DNA from: Hyaloscypha bicolor E
Taxonomy: Eukaryota; Ascomycota; Leotiomycetes; Helotiales; Hyaloscyphaceae
DNA: 64,000 nucleotides
Direction of reading: 5' to 3'
NCBI RefSeq assembly: GCF_002865645.1
Contig: NW_020194558.1
Location: forward strand, 310,001-374,000
Position numbers and translations under genes: made by a program. How positions within the stretch are numbered: position 1 is the first letter of the stretch; each line of letters starts with the position of its first letter. Under the pieces are notes generated by a model that was not told where the DNA came from, did no database searches, and saw only the letters and a list, made by a program, of their open reading frames with translations. Positions 1-11,660 of this stretch are shown here, one piece after another.

Positions 1-2873
1 ATAAACTTATTCTCTTATTATAATTCTAGCTTTTTATTAATCTCGAAAAATAATATTATAAAGAAAAAGTTCTTTTTCTTTTATAAGTTTATCTAGAAAG
101 CGGCCGGCGAGATATTTATAATATTAACTATAGGCCTTAACTAGCTCTTATAGCTTTTTTTTTAGATAGTATAATTTTAATATCTCTATTTCTAGCTTAG
201 GAGAAATCTCTATATTTCCTAAAATTACCTATATTTCTTTATAGTATTAAGCTTAATTTCTTTATTATATATGGCTTTCTGAGCCTGGTTTAGGAAAAGA
301 ATAAGAGAGTTTTCTCTTTATAAGCTAAGGTTTCTAGAACTTATTTATAGCTATAACTTTGTTTCTTCTATTTATATTTTCTTAATACTAGTTACTTTTT
401 TCAGGTTTTAAGTTCTTATATATAATAATTAGAACCTTATTCTAATTCTTTTTTCTAGGCTAATTATTTAGCTAGATTAATTTTCTATTCTTATAATTAA
501 TTAGAATACTAGTATTTATAAATTACTATTATCCTAAAATTATATTATATTCTTCTAGTCTTATAACTAGTATAAGTACTAGAACTTTTCATTTATTAAT
601 TAAGAATATAAGCTTAATATAATAAGTAATAGATACGGCCTATTTATTATTAAACTTTTTTATATTATAGGATAATACTAATTAAATAGGCTTAATATCT
701 AGAAATTATTTAATTATTTTTATAAACTTGAAATTAATAAAAGTATATTTATTTATTCCGGTATTAATAAGAGAAAAAGTCTTAATATCTAATTTATTAT
801 TACTAATTATATAAGGAAGTATAAATACTTTATTTCCTAGTAACTAGCTTAAATTAACTTTTACTATATCTATATAATATAGCCCTAAAAAGAAGATTTT
901 TTTTAGGAGTTCTTATTTCCTTATTCTATATTCTTAAATAGCTTATTTATAGTAAGTATTATTAGCTTAGCTATTAAAACTTGCTTTATATACTTGGTTT
1001 TAGGCTTTAGATAACTTCTAGATATATAACTAAATCTATTATAGTTATAATACTTGAAATCTAAGAATTCGGGATTCGAAATAATAGGCTTATTTATTAC
1101 TAGAGTTTTGAAAGCAGGCTTTATATAAAGGGCGTTTTCTAAACTTGGCTTATTTATATTTTTATTAGCTTTTTTAGATACCTAGTCTTTTTTTTTATAA
1201 TAAGCTTAAATTTACTAGTTATTTATAATATAAATAACCGGATTATTATAGTATATAGCTATAGCCTCTTAAAGCTTTTAGGTAAGCTTATTATTTAGGT
1301 TATTCTTGAGGTCCTATAAATTAATATTTCTATTTATTATATATTTTAGAAATAAAGTATAGAATTCCTAAAAGATCTAGCTCTTTTTTATAAATAGTTT
1401 CTTAAAGGCTTACTAAGTATTATATTTCTTATTTAGGTTACTATATAGCTTTTCTAGATAAGTATATAATTCTCTAATAGTCTTATATATATATTAATTA
1501 TCCTAATTTAGGTAAGAGGAAATTAGTATAAGAGTATAGCTATCTATATAGCCGGAAATATAAATAATCTTGAGATTCTTTATTATAAAATATTTATTAG
1601 TAAATAATAAAATAATAAAATAAATTAGTATATTATAAAACTATAGTATTAAATTTAGTATAGAACTAATCTCTATTTCTCTTATAAGATTTAGAGAAGC
1701 CTTCTCTAAATAGGAGGCCCTAATAATATATATATAATTAGTAATTTATAAGCCTAATATATATAATATAAATAGTAGTTAGTTAAGATATTAAAGGGCT
1801 ACTAATCTCCCTAATTAATACCCGTAATATCCGAGGTTTATTATATACCCTTAAGTTATATATAACCCTATATATATTATATTTATCTAATAAGTATTAG
1901 AATTATTATAAAGCTTATTCTTAATCTAAACTAATTAATTATTAAAAGTAATACTATTCTTAGTTATATCTTTAAAAATAAGAGAATTAGGGAGTTTAAC
2001 TAAATATCTACTTTCTAAAATAAGGAAACCGGTTATTTCTATAGGCTATATAATAAGCTTCTTAATAATGGCTTTATTCTTTTATAGGGCTTGCTTAGTT
2101 TCTTTTAGCTAATTATAATAATTCTTGCTATAGGCAAGAATATTATATATCTTTAGAATTAGCTTAATTATCTTCTCGTATAAAGCCTCTGGGCTTTAGA
2201 GTAATTCTTAGAAGTCTGCTTTTAATAGAACAGGTTCTTCTTCTTCTTTAATTCTCTAAAAAAGAGTATCTCTTCTATTATAAGTATTAATAGGATATTC
2301 GGATCTCTTAAGAGACTTAATAAGAGGCTCTAGTCTACCTTCTAGTAGTATACTAGTAGTGTCTTATACTATAGCTTCTTCTGGCTTGCCTAGTTATTCT
2401 AGAACTTGCTTTCTTATAGGTCTTTATTTAGTAATAAGATTACTAGCCTATTTACTTACCTGGCCGGTCTAGGGCTTTCTTGCCTAGTTATTCTAGGGCT
2501 TTCTTTTATTCTAATATTAGTTAACCGGTACGGGAGTAGCTATAATATATTACATCTGCCCTTGTTAAAAACTGATTAGGTAAATATTATTTAAATCCTC
2601 TATAGGATTGAGAAGTAGGTGAGCTTTGAATTATATTACGAGTACAAGATCTAGGGCCTAGAAAGCGTGGTTAGACTATCTCTATTTTAATAATTTAAAG
2701 CTAAAGAGAGAAGAGGATCTCAAAGGAGCCTCGGATCTAAATAATCGCGAGCTATATACGGGCCCACGTACTAGCTTAAGCTCGGAGTTACATGCAATAA
2801 TCAGGTAACTACAGATGCCTCGCTAGCTCTAGTCTAACCTCTACTAGTATCATATATTATAATAACTATAATA
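1..2873 (-). mobile_element. Ty3/Gypsy chromovirus-like retrotransposon, 5' part, RIP-degraded, cut by window edge
   Basis: Read on the minus strand this stretch aligns along its whole length with the plus-strand element at 38,322-44,762: position 1 corresponds to about 41,256 and 2,873 to the outer edge of that element's 5' LTR. It therefore holds the 5' LTR, the leader, gag and the start of pol, and continues off the left edge of the window. No long open frame survives; the strand is packed with TAA/TAG and TA-rich words, as expected after RIP. Some segments are less mutated than in the other copy, for example the GC-richer LTR and leader at about 2,520-2,830, which helps in reading the ancestral sequence. 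The family assignment comes from the pol order visible in the longer copy. Confidence 0.85.
2634..2873 (-). repeat. 5' LTR of the minus-strand chromovirus copy
   Basis: About 240 bp matching, in reverse complement, the LTRs at 38,322-38,601 and 44,505-44,762. Shared landmarks are the words for 'ggcccacgt', 'gagcttaagct' and 'ctagatcttg'. The ends are inferred from the TGTTATGG...GTGACA ends of the best-preserved LTR; here both ends are mutated. Confidence 0.8.
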
Positions 2874-4743
2874 TATATAATTATATTATTTATATGAAAT
2901 AACTTTATTATATAAGTAAATAAGCTAAAAGATATAATAATAAAATAAGAGCCTTATTAGTTATTTTATTATAAAAGTATATATATTTATTTATTTTAAA
3001 TAAGTTATAATAATATTTCTTAATTTTATTACTTTTTTTTTTAGTTTTATTTACTTTACTTCTTATATTAAAAGGCTTTATTTTATAATTCTTAAATATT
3101 ATAATTAATAGTATTTTGTATTTTTATATATATTAGTAATAAATATTAGTTATTTCTTATATAACTTTATAAAAGTTATATTAAAAAAAGAACTAAGTAT
3201 TTAAATACTAGCTTTTATTACTTTTATAAGTTTCTTCCGGATATAATTTTTTTTAAAGTTTTATATTTTGCGATTCTCTTAATATATATCTAGTATTAAC
3301 TTATTTAATAATAAGTATTATAAGACTTAATTATTCTATTAATTACTTTTTTACTTAGTAATAAAATTGATTTATTTTTTAAGATACTATAATTATAAGA
3401 AGTAAATACTAATTTTTAGAAAAGATATAAGAGATTAATATAATTGAAAGTTAGAGGCTAAAAACGCTAGCGGAGATAAAGTTAAAACCTTTGTAATTGT
3501 AATAATTATTGAGTATTTGTATCTTGCGAAACAGATCTAAATTATATCGATACTGGCGTTTAATATCAAATATTGAACGCTGGAGTTCGATATCACGATA
3601 TTCAGTACCAACTTACGTGAGTCTGTGCGAAGCGGGGCCGAACACAGTGCCATAGCCTGCAATTCTAGATGTCAGGTAATATCGAGCCAAAGAATGAGAT
3701 GCACAAGAGCGATCAGGTTGCTCAGCCAGACCTTTTCCATTCCCGGGTCTTACTTCACTTGAGATGCTAAAGATTTTCAAGTGGAAGAAACTTGAAATGC
3801 AAACCGCGTTGACGAAGTGTGCCAGTACGTGTTCCCCACTAATTCAGTCGTTCGAATTTTGAGAGATTAAGATAAGTAATTACACTTCTACGTGCTGACT
3901 TCTGGATACTTCAATAAGCAACAAACGCAATGGAAAAGTCAAAACTTCGTAGATTTCATAACGATTTCAATGTCCACTCCATTTCACTGTCGATTCAACT
4001 AACATGACGCCCGAATGAAATCCAGGCAGCCCAGCCTCAACGAGAAGGGGAAGAGTTGGGCTATCAATCCCGAGGCAGTAATCTGGGAACCAACGCACAA
4101 ACCATGTGCGGGGAAGGTCGAGACTGACAATGAATCTGAGACTACACTCCGAGGCTAAGAAAGTAGATTAAATATATATGCTTATAACTGTGAAAATGAG
4201 TCTGCGGCTCTCACACGCTTCCTGCCTAGCCCATATTCCATCCGCACCTATTAGAGTAGGCCCAGGGATTAGTATTCCAAACACCTCGCTCCCGGGACGC
4301 ATCCCAACCATTATCCTTGTCGGAGGAGAGCAGCTGCGAATAGTTGCCCTCAATGCAACTCAAAGTCTAGACCAAGACCAGGAACCAGCGGTAACGAATC
4401 AGGGCAGGTTCTGCTAGAGATGCCGGTGCTTCTCACTATGAACGATGAGCGAAAGGTAGTTCTTTGGCCGGAGATTCGATTTGTGGGCATGGAGGGGTTA
4501 ACGGTCCCCGTGGAGTGAGGGCATCACGTGAAGAATGCGGGCTGAATCACTCAGGCACGTGCTATTTGATAAGAGGGACCCAAAACTGCTCTGGCAGGAA
4601 CCAGGTAACGGAGCAGAAATGGATTCCCAAGCAGCATTGGGCAAGGTAACTATAGCTGGGGCAGATAGGAGAGGTTCTACATTGTGGTGCTCAGGATGCT
4701 CAGGCTCTGCTCAGCAGGCTTGGCAACGATTCTTGACCAATCA
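2874..4743. other. No gene seen: AT-rich decayed DNA, then ordinary-GC non-coding DNA
   Basis: From 2,874 to about 3,470 the sequence is very AT-rich and RIP-like, with no recognisable element. From about 3,530 the composition abruptly becomes ordinary. Open frames in 4,170-4,770 overlap each other on both strands, have no recognisable motif and no convincing splice structure, so I do not call them. Confidence 0.5.
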
Positions 4744-4804
4744 ATTCCCTGTCGATAGCGCAATCTAACCATCCGAGAAGAATCGATTGCTATCGATAGG
4801 GAAT
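4744..4804. repeat. Imperfect palindrome (22/20-bp arms)
   Basis: Left arm 4,744-4,765 and right arm 4,785-4,804 are inverted copies, differing by one base change and a two-base insertion, around a 19-nt loop. The arms contain 'atcgatag'-type words. It lies just after a TGCTCAGG-rich patch (about 4,683-4,728) and before the LINE remnant, so it may be a transposon end. Function unknown. Confidence 0.6.
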
Positions 4805-5159
4805 CGTTCTGCCTAAGTATCTTTCCTAGTAAATTTGTATAGGAAGTACATCGAGGGCCCAAGCGAGGCCTCGGGGAGTTAAGCGAGCCTCACGAAAACT
4901 CTCCTACTCCTCTCAAGTTGAGAGTCTCAACTTGATATTGCCGCATCAGGACTAAATTAAGTCTAAACCCTTAGCGGGATATATTATCAAAAAGTGAGAG
5001 TTAATTAGAATAATTATATAACTGAAGGTATCTTAATCTATTCAGTAGTTATAGAGTTATTTATAATTAAAGTAGAAGGTGCCCTGGAAGCCACTACAAT
5101 TATAGGGCCCTAATAGGGGCTAGCTCGCTTAAAATCGATTCTCAATCGCTAGCATTAGT

Positions 5160-6800
5160 AGCTTACAGTAATGTCATTGATTGTTATCGATTGGCGATAT
5201 TGGCCTCCCAAAAGAGGACGGGGGCCTGGGCTGCTTTGACCTAAATACTGTAGTAACGGCGTCAGCTGTAGCCGCAGTGGCAAGGGCAATACAAATGCCT
5301 TGGCTAGTATGGGCCCAAATTGCCAAAGAGCTAATTATTAAAGAGGCCCAAGCAAAGATAGCCTCGCAACTGATCTACGAAGCAATTAATATGCCCTGGA
5401 TCCAGTAACTATACCCTAAACCGATTATACCCTATAAATTTGCCTTTATCTGGGGCCGGTAGAGGGAGCTTATAGCTTCTGCCGTAACTGCTATTGCGAG
5501 AGAACTAAAGGATATCTATAATATACTAAATATATATTTCTGGTACTATCCGTAAGTTGCCCGAATAACAGGTTTGGGACCTAGAGTATAGGAATTAGAT
5601 ATATAGGGAGAGATATAGGCCAGAGATAAGAAAGTAATAGGGAATATCTGGAACTCTATAGAGGCAGAACCGATAATTCCAGGAGGGCTTATAATAATAT
5701 AAAGATTAAATACTAAAAAAAGTATTAAGAAAATTATAGAGAGCCTTCCCGAGAAATAAAAGGCCTTCTTGAGAATAAGAATATAGGACTGGATTTGCCC
5801 GGCTTAACCTCGATTAAGCTTTATCTTTAGATATAAAATATAGAACGAAAAGGAAAGCCCCCAAACCTGGGGATTTACGAGAGTATATAAGATATTAATA
5901 AATTAGAAACTTTCGAATATTAACTTTAGTAATAGAACTATAAAGCTATTTATAGTATTATAAAGGCTAATTAAAATAATTAAAAGCCCGAAATAGCTAT
6001 AGAAAGTAGTAAATACTAAATTTAGGATTCCTAAAATAAGTAATCTAATATAGTATTTCTTATATAATAGAATAAGAATAAGAAAAGACCTAAACTAGCT
6101 AGTAGAAAAGCTTTAAATATACCTAATTTATAGGATAGATCTAATAATATAATATATATAGCTAGAATATATAGTTATAAAAGCGGTCTAGAAGAAGCTT
6201 GGCCTAATTCTAATAGATCTAGGAAATATAGAATAAGGAACTAGGCTTATTTTCCTAAAAATAATTAATAAACTTATTATCTTTATAGCTTTTAGCCTAT
6301 TCCGAATAAAAAATCCTAAAAACAGAAAGTAAAAGGTTCTCTACTAAACTATAATATAATATATTTGGAAGAACTTCCTATTATACTTCTTTATATCTAA
6401 CTATAGGTTATAGGAACCAGGTATAGCTAGAAGTAACTATAGAGAAGTAATTAAGAACCAGGCCCTAGTAGACCGGATAGCTTATATACTAGAGAGATAT
6501 TAAGACCGGGAAATAAACCCGACCGAGTTTAAAAAGAGATAGAGAGAATCCCTGCTATAACTGAGTATTATCTGCGGGCCGAGGTTCCTATAGAGAATCC
6601 CGAGTACAGGAGAGGAAGACCCTGAACCTGAGGCGGACGGGATTAACCGTCTGGAACCGGATAGAGACGTAGAATGGGAAACAGAGTTAGAATCAGAAAA
6701 GGAATACTAGAAATTAAGGTAATATAAGGTATGGCAGACCGAGTATACGACTTCTCCCTACTATATAGAGTCGAGACCTATACTTGGCCAGCCGTTAAAT
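5160..6800 (+). mobile_element. Non-LTR retrotransposon (LINE) 3' remnant, degraded
   Basis: The frame at 5,181-5,408 contains LPKEDGGLGCFDL followed by PWLVWAQIAKEL. This is the layout of the segment that follows the reverse-transcriptase core in LINE proteins, where a 'GGLGL.D' motif precedes a 'PWA.L' stretch. Downstream to about 6,800 the plus strand shows short coding-like pieces broken by frequent TAA/TAG, as after RIP. The RT core itself is not in the window as a readable frame. The right edge is uncertain; GC-richer DNA begins near 6,560. The LINE assignment is by motif memory only. Confidence 0.5.
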
Positions 6801-6941
6801 TAAAATAAAGGGTACGAGTGATCTAGTAGGTTGGGTTCGATTCCCGATATCTGGCTCCTGGTGGCATGATACCTCCCCCTGGCCCGATCTTAGTCATCAC
6901 ACAATTGAGATTGGCCGAACGATAAACAACCTAAAGCTGGA

Positions 6942-7505
6942 TTGGCGACATTGCCAATCATTGCCAAGCTTGCTACTCAGGCTCTGCTCAGGCATGCTCA
7001 CGGTCTGCTCCGTTATGCTCACTCTCAGGTCAGGTCAGGTCAAAGCAGCAGTTGCTCACGTCCGCAGACTAAAACGGAACCAGCGAAAGAAAAAATTAAC
7101 CCTGGGTCCAAGGGTATTGTCAATTAATTTTCTCTCTCTTAGACTTTGCTTTCGGTTAGTAAGCTTGCCGCTCTTGCTCAGGCCTAATTGTGACAGCTGG
7201 CGTAAGGGCATGATCTACCAAGGACAGGATATCAGAAACAGGCACAAAACGAAGCTAAGCCGGAATTACTTGGGCGGAATAATACTAAAGGTCGAGGCAT
7301 TCTCTTTACTTTGTTCTACAGCTTAGCATTTTCTAATACATGAGATTCTTTGAACTTTGAGCCTTCGACCATTGCATTGATCCCGCCGTCACACTAATCA
7401 CCCTCGGCTCAGTCAACTCACCTGAGTTGCATGAGCACCCTGAGCAACTCACCTGAGCACCCTGACCAGCTCAACTGAGCAGGCCTGAGCATCCTAAGCA
7501 AGATT
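6942..7505. repeat. TGCTCAGG-rich element with inverted clusters, interrupted by a solo LTR
   Basis: The left part (about 6,960-7,060) repeats words like 'tgctcagg' and 'tgctcacgg'. The right part (about 7,425-7,500) repeats the reverse complement 'cctgagca'. Between them sits the solo LTR 7,189-7,393. Removing it leaves an element of roughly 360 bp with inverted subterminal repeats, the usual look of a non-autonomous DNA transposon. A related patch occurs at 4,683-4,728. No terminal duplication was identified, so the class is unknown. Confidence 0.45.
7189..7393 (+). mobile_element. Solo LTR with perfect 5-bp TSD (CTAAT)
   Basis: Starts TGTGACAGC and ends CCGCCGTCACA, i.e. TG...CA ends with short inverted termini. 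It is flanked on both sides by CTAAT (7,184-7,188 and 7,394-7,398). The 3' part ('gatcccgccgt') matches the solo LTR at 8,744-8,958. It is inserted inside the TGCTCAGG-rich repeat and so is younger than it. Confidence 0.85.
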
Positions 7506-7680
7506 TACTATATCGTCACGTGTTTTGACTTCTTGCTTTTTAACCAATCTTACTTGATGTGACCTCTGTTCTCTCACATCACTTTTGTCAAGTTTTAAGG
7601 GGATGCTCAAGGAGCTCAAACAAGTTCCTAAGAAACCCAAAGTGGACACTTTCCAAAAATATACTTAATGCTTTGCCTAT

Positions 7681-7921
7681 TGTGACGGCTGGTATCACAT
7701 GGTTAATACGGACGTAGTTTCAGCCGAAGGAGTTGGTTTAAGCTAAGGTTCCAAGCTATGGTTTAAACTAAGCTCGGATTCCAAAGCTCGGCTTTCAGTG
7801 GTCTTGGCCATACCTACTTATCCACTGCCACACCTCACTTCCCTCCTTAGCTTTAAATTCTCAAGACATTGGAATCATTGATCTTTGTGCCTCGTTCCAT
7901 CGCTTTGTTCCTGCCGTTACA
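7681..7921 (+). mobile_element. Solo LTR with perfect 5-bp TSD (CCTAT)
   Basis: Starts TGTGACGGC and ends CTGCCGTTACA; flanks CCTAT at 7,676-7,680 and 7,922-7,926. It shares most of its body with the RIP-mutated copy at 37,093-37,344, for example the 'agctaaggttccaagcta' region and the 'cctacttatc' region. It is lightly or not RIPped. Confidence 0.9.
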
Positions 7922-8743
7922 CCTATGATATAAGTTGGATTAACATAGATATCCCTAAGGGAAGTAGTTCTTTTCCCTTTATAAATTCCTTCCTGCTCTA
8001 TACTTATTTTAATATGAATACCTCTCTTCTTTAATCTCATTATTTGTTCGAATTCCTAAATCTTTTATAAAATTCGTTTTATCAATTACCTTTTATCTAC
8101 TATTCCATGCAAGTTACTATTTCAATATTATTAATGCCTAAAAAGGAATCAACTGAGGAGTTCTTTGGACGATCCCGTAACAAAGGCGAAGACGTTAACA
8201 GCAGCTCAGATGGTGGCAGAACTGCACCAGAGCACGTGTTTATTACATAGACCCATTGCTGACACTCGATAAGTCAACCAAAACATCGGCTTATACGTCC
8301 ACCCCGTCCAACGCGCGCAAATCATACCGATTATGGAAGCACTTCCAACAGCGTTGGTGCTTTGTTAGTCTACGAGAACTCTCCAAGTCAAGTGCCCCTT
8401 CTGCCTCAGTCCCCATGAGAATGGGGTCGGGGAGCTCCCAAGAGACATGCAGAAGACTACTAATTACCATATATCTCGTGGCAGTTCCTATCGAATCCTG
8501 TACCTCGACCAAGAGTCCGACTTCACTGTCCCTTTTAGCTAGGCGTTAGACAAAGAAGAAAGCATAGTCTATACTATGACCCACTAAGGCCAGCTCTATA
8601 ATCCTCTTTCACTAAGCTCTTAACCCCAGCGTCTACTCAATGAATACCGGAACTCGAGCCGACTAGATAAGAATAATAAGGTTACTGCAAAAGACAAACT
8701 CGTAATTATAGACTCTCTAAATAATATGAAATTATCTGATTTC
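7922..8743. other. No gene seen between two solo LTRs
   Basis: Ordinary-GC DNA of unknown origin. A plus-strand stretch at about 8,150-8,550 is weakly coding-like but broken by stops in every frame, and I recognise no family. Confidence 0.4.
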
Positions 8744-8958
8744 TGTAACGGCGCTGGCTGGGGGCCATATAGGGGTGGCTATCACATGACTGGTTTCACC
8801 TAGCTAGCCGGCGTTTCAGTAGTTTTAGCTAGACTTCCCTTCTTTTATTCCCTTTCCTTCTCTCTCTCTCCTTCTTCTCTTTAGCTTAGTATTCTCAATA
8901 CATGGGATTTTCCTGGATCTTTGAGCCTTTGTACCATTGCCTCGATCCCGCCGTTACA
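8744..8958 (+). mobile_element. Solo LTR with perfect 5-bp TSD (ATTTC)
   Basis: Starts TGTAACGGC and ends CCGCCGTTACA; both flanks read ATTTC (8,739-8,743 and 8,959-8,963). It belongs to the same superfamily of ends as the LTRs at 7,189 and 7,681 and is closest to 7,189-7,393 in its last 80 bp. Confidence 0.9.
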
Positions 8959-8963
8959 ATTTC

Positions 8964-9900
8964 AAAGAACTCAATAATAGCTAGAGAGATTTTATAAACG
9001 ACTAATCCTTTCGTTATAACTATTATCTTTTAGCTTACTTTCTAAATAATATGAAATAACTCAAAGCTCTTTTTTACTAATATCCTAAAGACTCATATAT
9101 AAATATTACTAATAATAAAGGAAATAACGGAATTCTTTATACCGCAGCTAATAATATTAGATTAGATATTATTAAATAGTTAAAGTAGAAGGAAGTCTTT
9201 ATTAATTAAAGGAACTATTATAATAGAACTATATTAATAGAGGTTATCTTATAAGGACGTCTTAAAACCGTCTAATTCCTTATTAATTAAAGTATAAGTA
9301 TATATATAAAGGATATTAACGGATATTATATAATTATCTTTATTACTAATTCCGAACGGAATAAAGAAGAGTATATATTTCGAGTAAATAATATAAGAAT
9401 AGTATATCCGGATGCAAATAAGAAGTAGAGACAAATTTTGACTTACTTAACGAGATACGAAACTATAAGCCGAGGTTCCTTTAATAAGGCGGAATTATTA
9501 TAAATCTATTAAAAGCATTTTATTAAGATATTACCGAACCTACTTTATTATACAAGTTATAATATTAGACCCGGGAAGGAATCAAAAGCATTTACGAGGC
9601 TTAATCGAGAAGTATAATATCTTATTATAAGTATAATAAGTAGCTACTTGTAAAGTTAAAAGGCAGACGTTCTAAATAATAAAATATAAATAGAGAAGAT
9701 ATAGGACCTTTATAAAACTATTAGCTTTAACGTTTCACTAAGCTTCGTATTATATATAAAGAAGTAGCTCATTACGTACTATATGGATTAGTATTGGGTT
9801 TTCAATAAGTATAATTATTCATTTACAAGTATGAAGTCGTTGCAATATACGAGCTTACTTGACGCTCTTTTAGGTCTACTATTTACGATTATCACGATTA
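8964..9900. other. AT-rich RIP-like remnant, no gene
   Basis: A strongly AT-biased stretch. Short coding-like pieces appear on the plus strand around 9,150-9,650, broken by TAA/TAG. It is probably a dead transposon, but I cannot name the family. Confidence 0.4.
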
Positions 9901-9905
9901 ACAAA

Positions 9906-11085
9906 TTACGGACGTGCTTTAATTATTCGGCCTTTTATGATCAATTTTGTAATTATTTTATGAATGTTAAAATACGGATCGTTTATGTGAGGGAGCAAGT
10001 TGGAAGTAATTAGTACTTCCTCTGCCTCTGGCGTGGCACTTTTGCGCTTCCGACCACGTTTGCCCTTACCTTTGGCTTCTTTAGTAATATCTTTTGCGAC
10101 ACGCTTCGCTCGTGCTTCCTCAAGTTCTTTAAAGCTCATAACCTTCGCCTTTCCTAGCACTAACGACTACGTCAATCGTCGAACCTTGGCTTCGTTGTTA
10201 ATTGTGGTCAGGAATTGAATTCGATCCTCTTACAGGACACTCTTGGTAAAGGACTTCTGGAAAGCTTTAGTACATTTCTGTAAGTGCCTCGCTAGGTTTT
10301 GTCTGCTCGTTTCATCTAGCGTAAGAGCGTCCCGTTGGATGATTAGATCTTGTAGCGACATGAAAGCCTCTGCTGACACTAGCGTCATAGGCGTTTACGG
10401 TTCTACGTCTTGCCAATAAGACCCTGCCTTTACCTTAATAGCTCTTGGAATGGCTAGTTTAACCGGGGGGACGGGCATACTTTTGAGTACCCTATCTGGA
10501 TTAAATAGGAACAGACCGCTTATAGCGAAACCGGCCTTGATATTCATTAGCGTGAACGCTATTTTCCTTGCAAGGCTACATAGAGAGGTGAAGTGCTCCT
10601 TGCTGATCGTATTTATACCTCCTTGCTCGAGTCGATTAAACTAGTCACGATAAGCTGCCTTGAGCGGAGCAAACGGTACTACATCACAAGCTGGAGCTTG
10701 TGGGAGGTATGAGAAGGGAGACGACATAAAAGAATATTGTTGTCGAAACAGAACTTTAAGATTTCGAGGGTCTTGTGCATTCCAAAGCCGTCGCAGATCA
10801 AGACGCGTCGTCTCTTGTTAGCTCGTTCTTTGGTTTCGGGATCAATATACGCTTAAGCCACTCTAAGCTGATCTTAGAATCGGTATAACCAGAGTCGGAG
10901 CACGCATACTGCCATCCAGGGGTAGGAAACGTGGAAGGATAAGGTCCCACCGAAAAAAAGAGTCTTATAACCAGCGGAATATCAGAAGTAGCTCCAGAAC
11001 CGAGGTATCGTGATTTATCGTGAATTTCGACATATTTCTCGAATCTGTGACTAGAATTGTCCTGATTCGTTAATAGGACAGAGTA
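9906..11085 (-). pseudogene. Fot1/pogo-like (DDE_1) transposase, C-terminal half, broken
   Basis: Minus-strand reading gives, in order: GWQYACSDSGYTDSKISLEW near 10,910; LICDGFGMHKTLEILKF followed by RLPSHTSHKLQ near 10,700-10,800; a degraded stretch matching 'NIKAGF...GLFLFNPD' near 10,500; and a basic tail MSFKELEEARAKRVAKDI with KGKRGRKRK near 10,050-10,150. These are the hallmarks of the DDE_1 superfamily endonuclease of Fot1/pogo Tc1-mariner elements: a catalytic Asp in the 'CDG' motif, 'LPSHTSH', and a Lys/Arg-rich C-terminus. Several frameshifts and stops separate them. The N-terminal CENP-B-like DNA-binding half is absent upstream of 11,085, and I found no terminal inverted repeats. 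The element is inactive. Confidence 0.8.
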
Positions 11086-11660
11086 CTAGTGAGGTTTCTT
11101 TATTTAGATAGCTGTGCCTCATTATGGTTTATGCCTTGGTTCTGGCGCAGGAAGACCCTGAAAATGATTGGCGAACAGCTCGGCCCTGAGGGTGGCGGAG
11201 TACAAGCTACTGTTTCAGGGTCAGCCTTACGGCCCCCAACAACTCTCCCCCTTACAGGTCGGAATTCGGAGGCTTTTCACCGCCCGTTTTAAATTCCAGG
11301 TTTCCCTACAAATAATTGGTTGGAAATACGTTCTGCAACTGAAATATAAGCACTAAGGTGGGCCTGCATGGATGATCCCCTGTTTTCCAGCCCCCGCGTT
11401 CCGAAAGGGTCAGGGCTGACATAAGATGTAAGTTATTTAGGTATCGCCAGTACTAACCGCTCGGAAGCGGAGATTTTTTTCGATGGCAGGATTTGAAAGT
11501 AGACCCTTTGGGTCGATCTTGACGCAATTTCGAAAACTCTTTTGCCCCGAAATACCGTTTAATCTGCACATCCGATCGTCCCCATTTCGTCCCTGTCTTT
11601 ATCTCCACTCATGGATCCTTCTCCCTCTCTGAATTATAATCCGGTTACCATCACATCACC
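11086..11660. other. Intergenic, 5' flank of the membrane-protein gene
   Basis: No gene recognised. A pyrimidine-rich stretch precedes the ATG at 11,661, as is usual for fungal promoters. The short frames at 11,089-11,356 have no recognisable motif. Confidence 0.4.

Noticed and set aside
4178..4417. Possible short gene (79 codons, plus strand)
   Set aside because: An overlapping antisense frame of similar length exists; no motif or introns; proline/isoleucine-rich composition is non-specific.
6795..6850. tRNA-like B-box word (ggttcgattcc) suggesting a tRNA gene or SINE
   Set aside because: No matching acceptor stem, anticodon arm or convincing A-box upstream; an 11-bp match is expected by chance in 64 kb.
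7428..7500. CRISPR-like short repeats
   Set aside because: The TGCTCAGG/CCTGAGCA repeats are 8 bp with irregular spacing in a eukaryotic genome; not an array.
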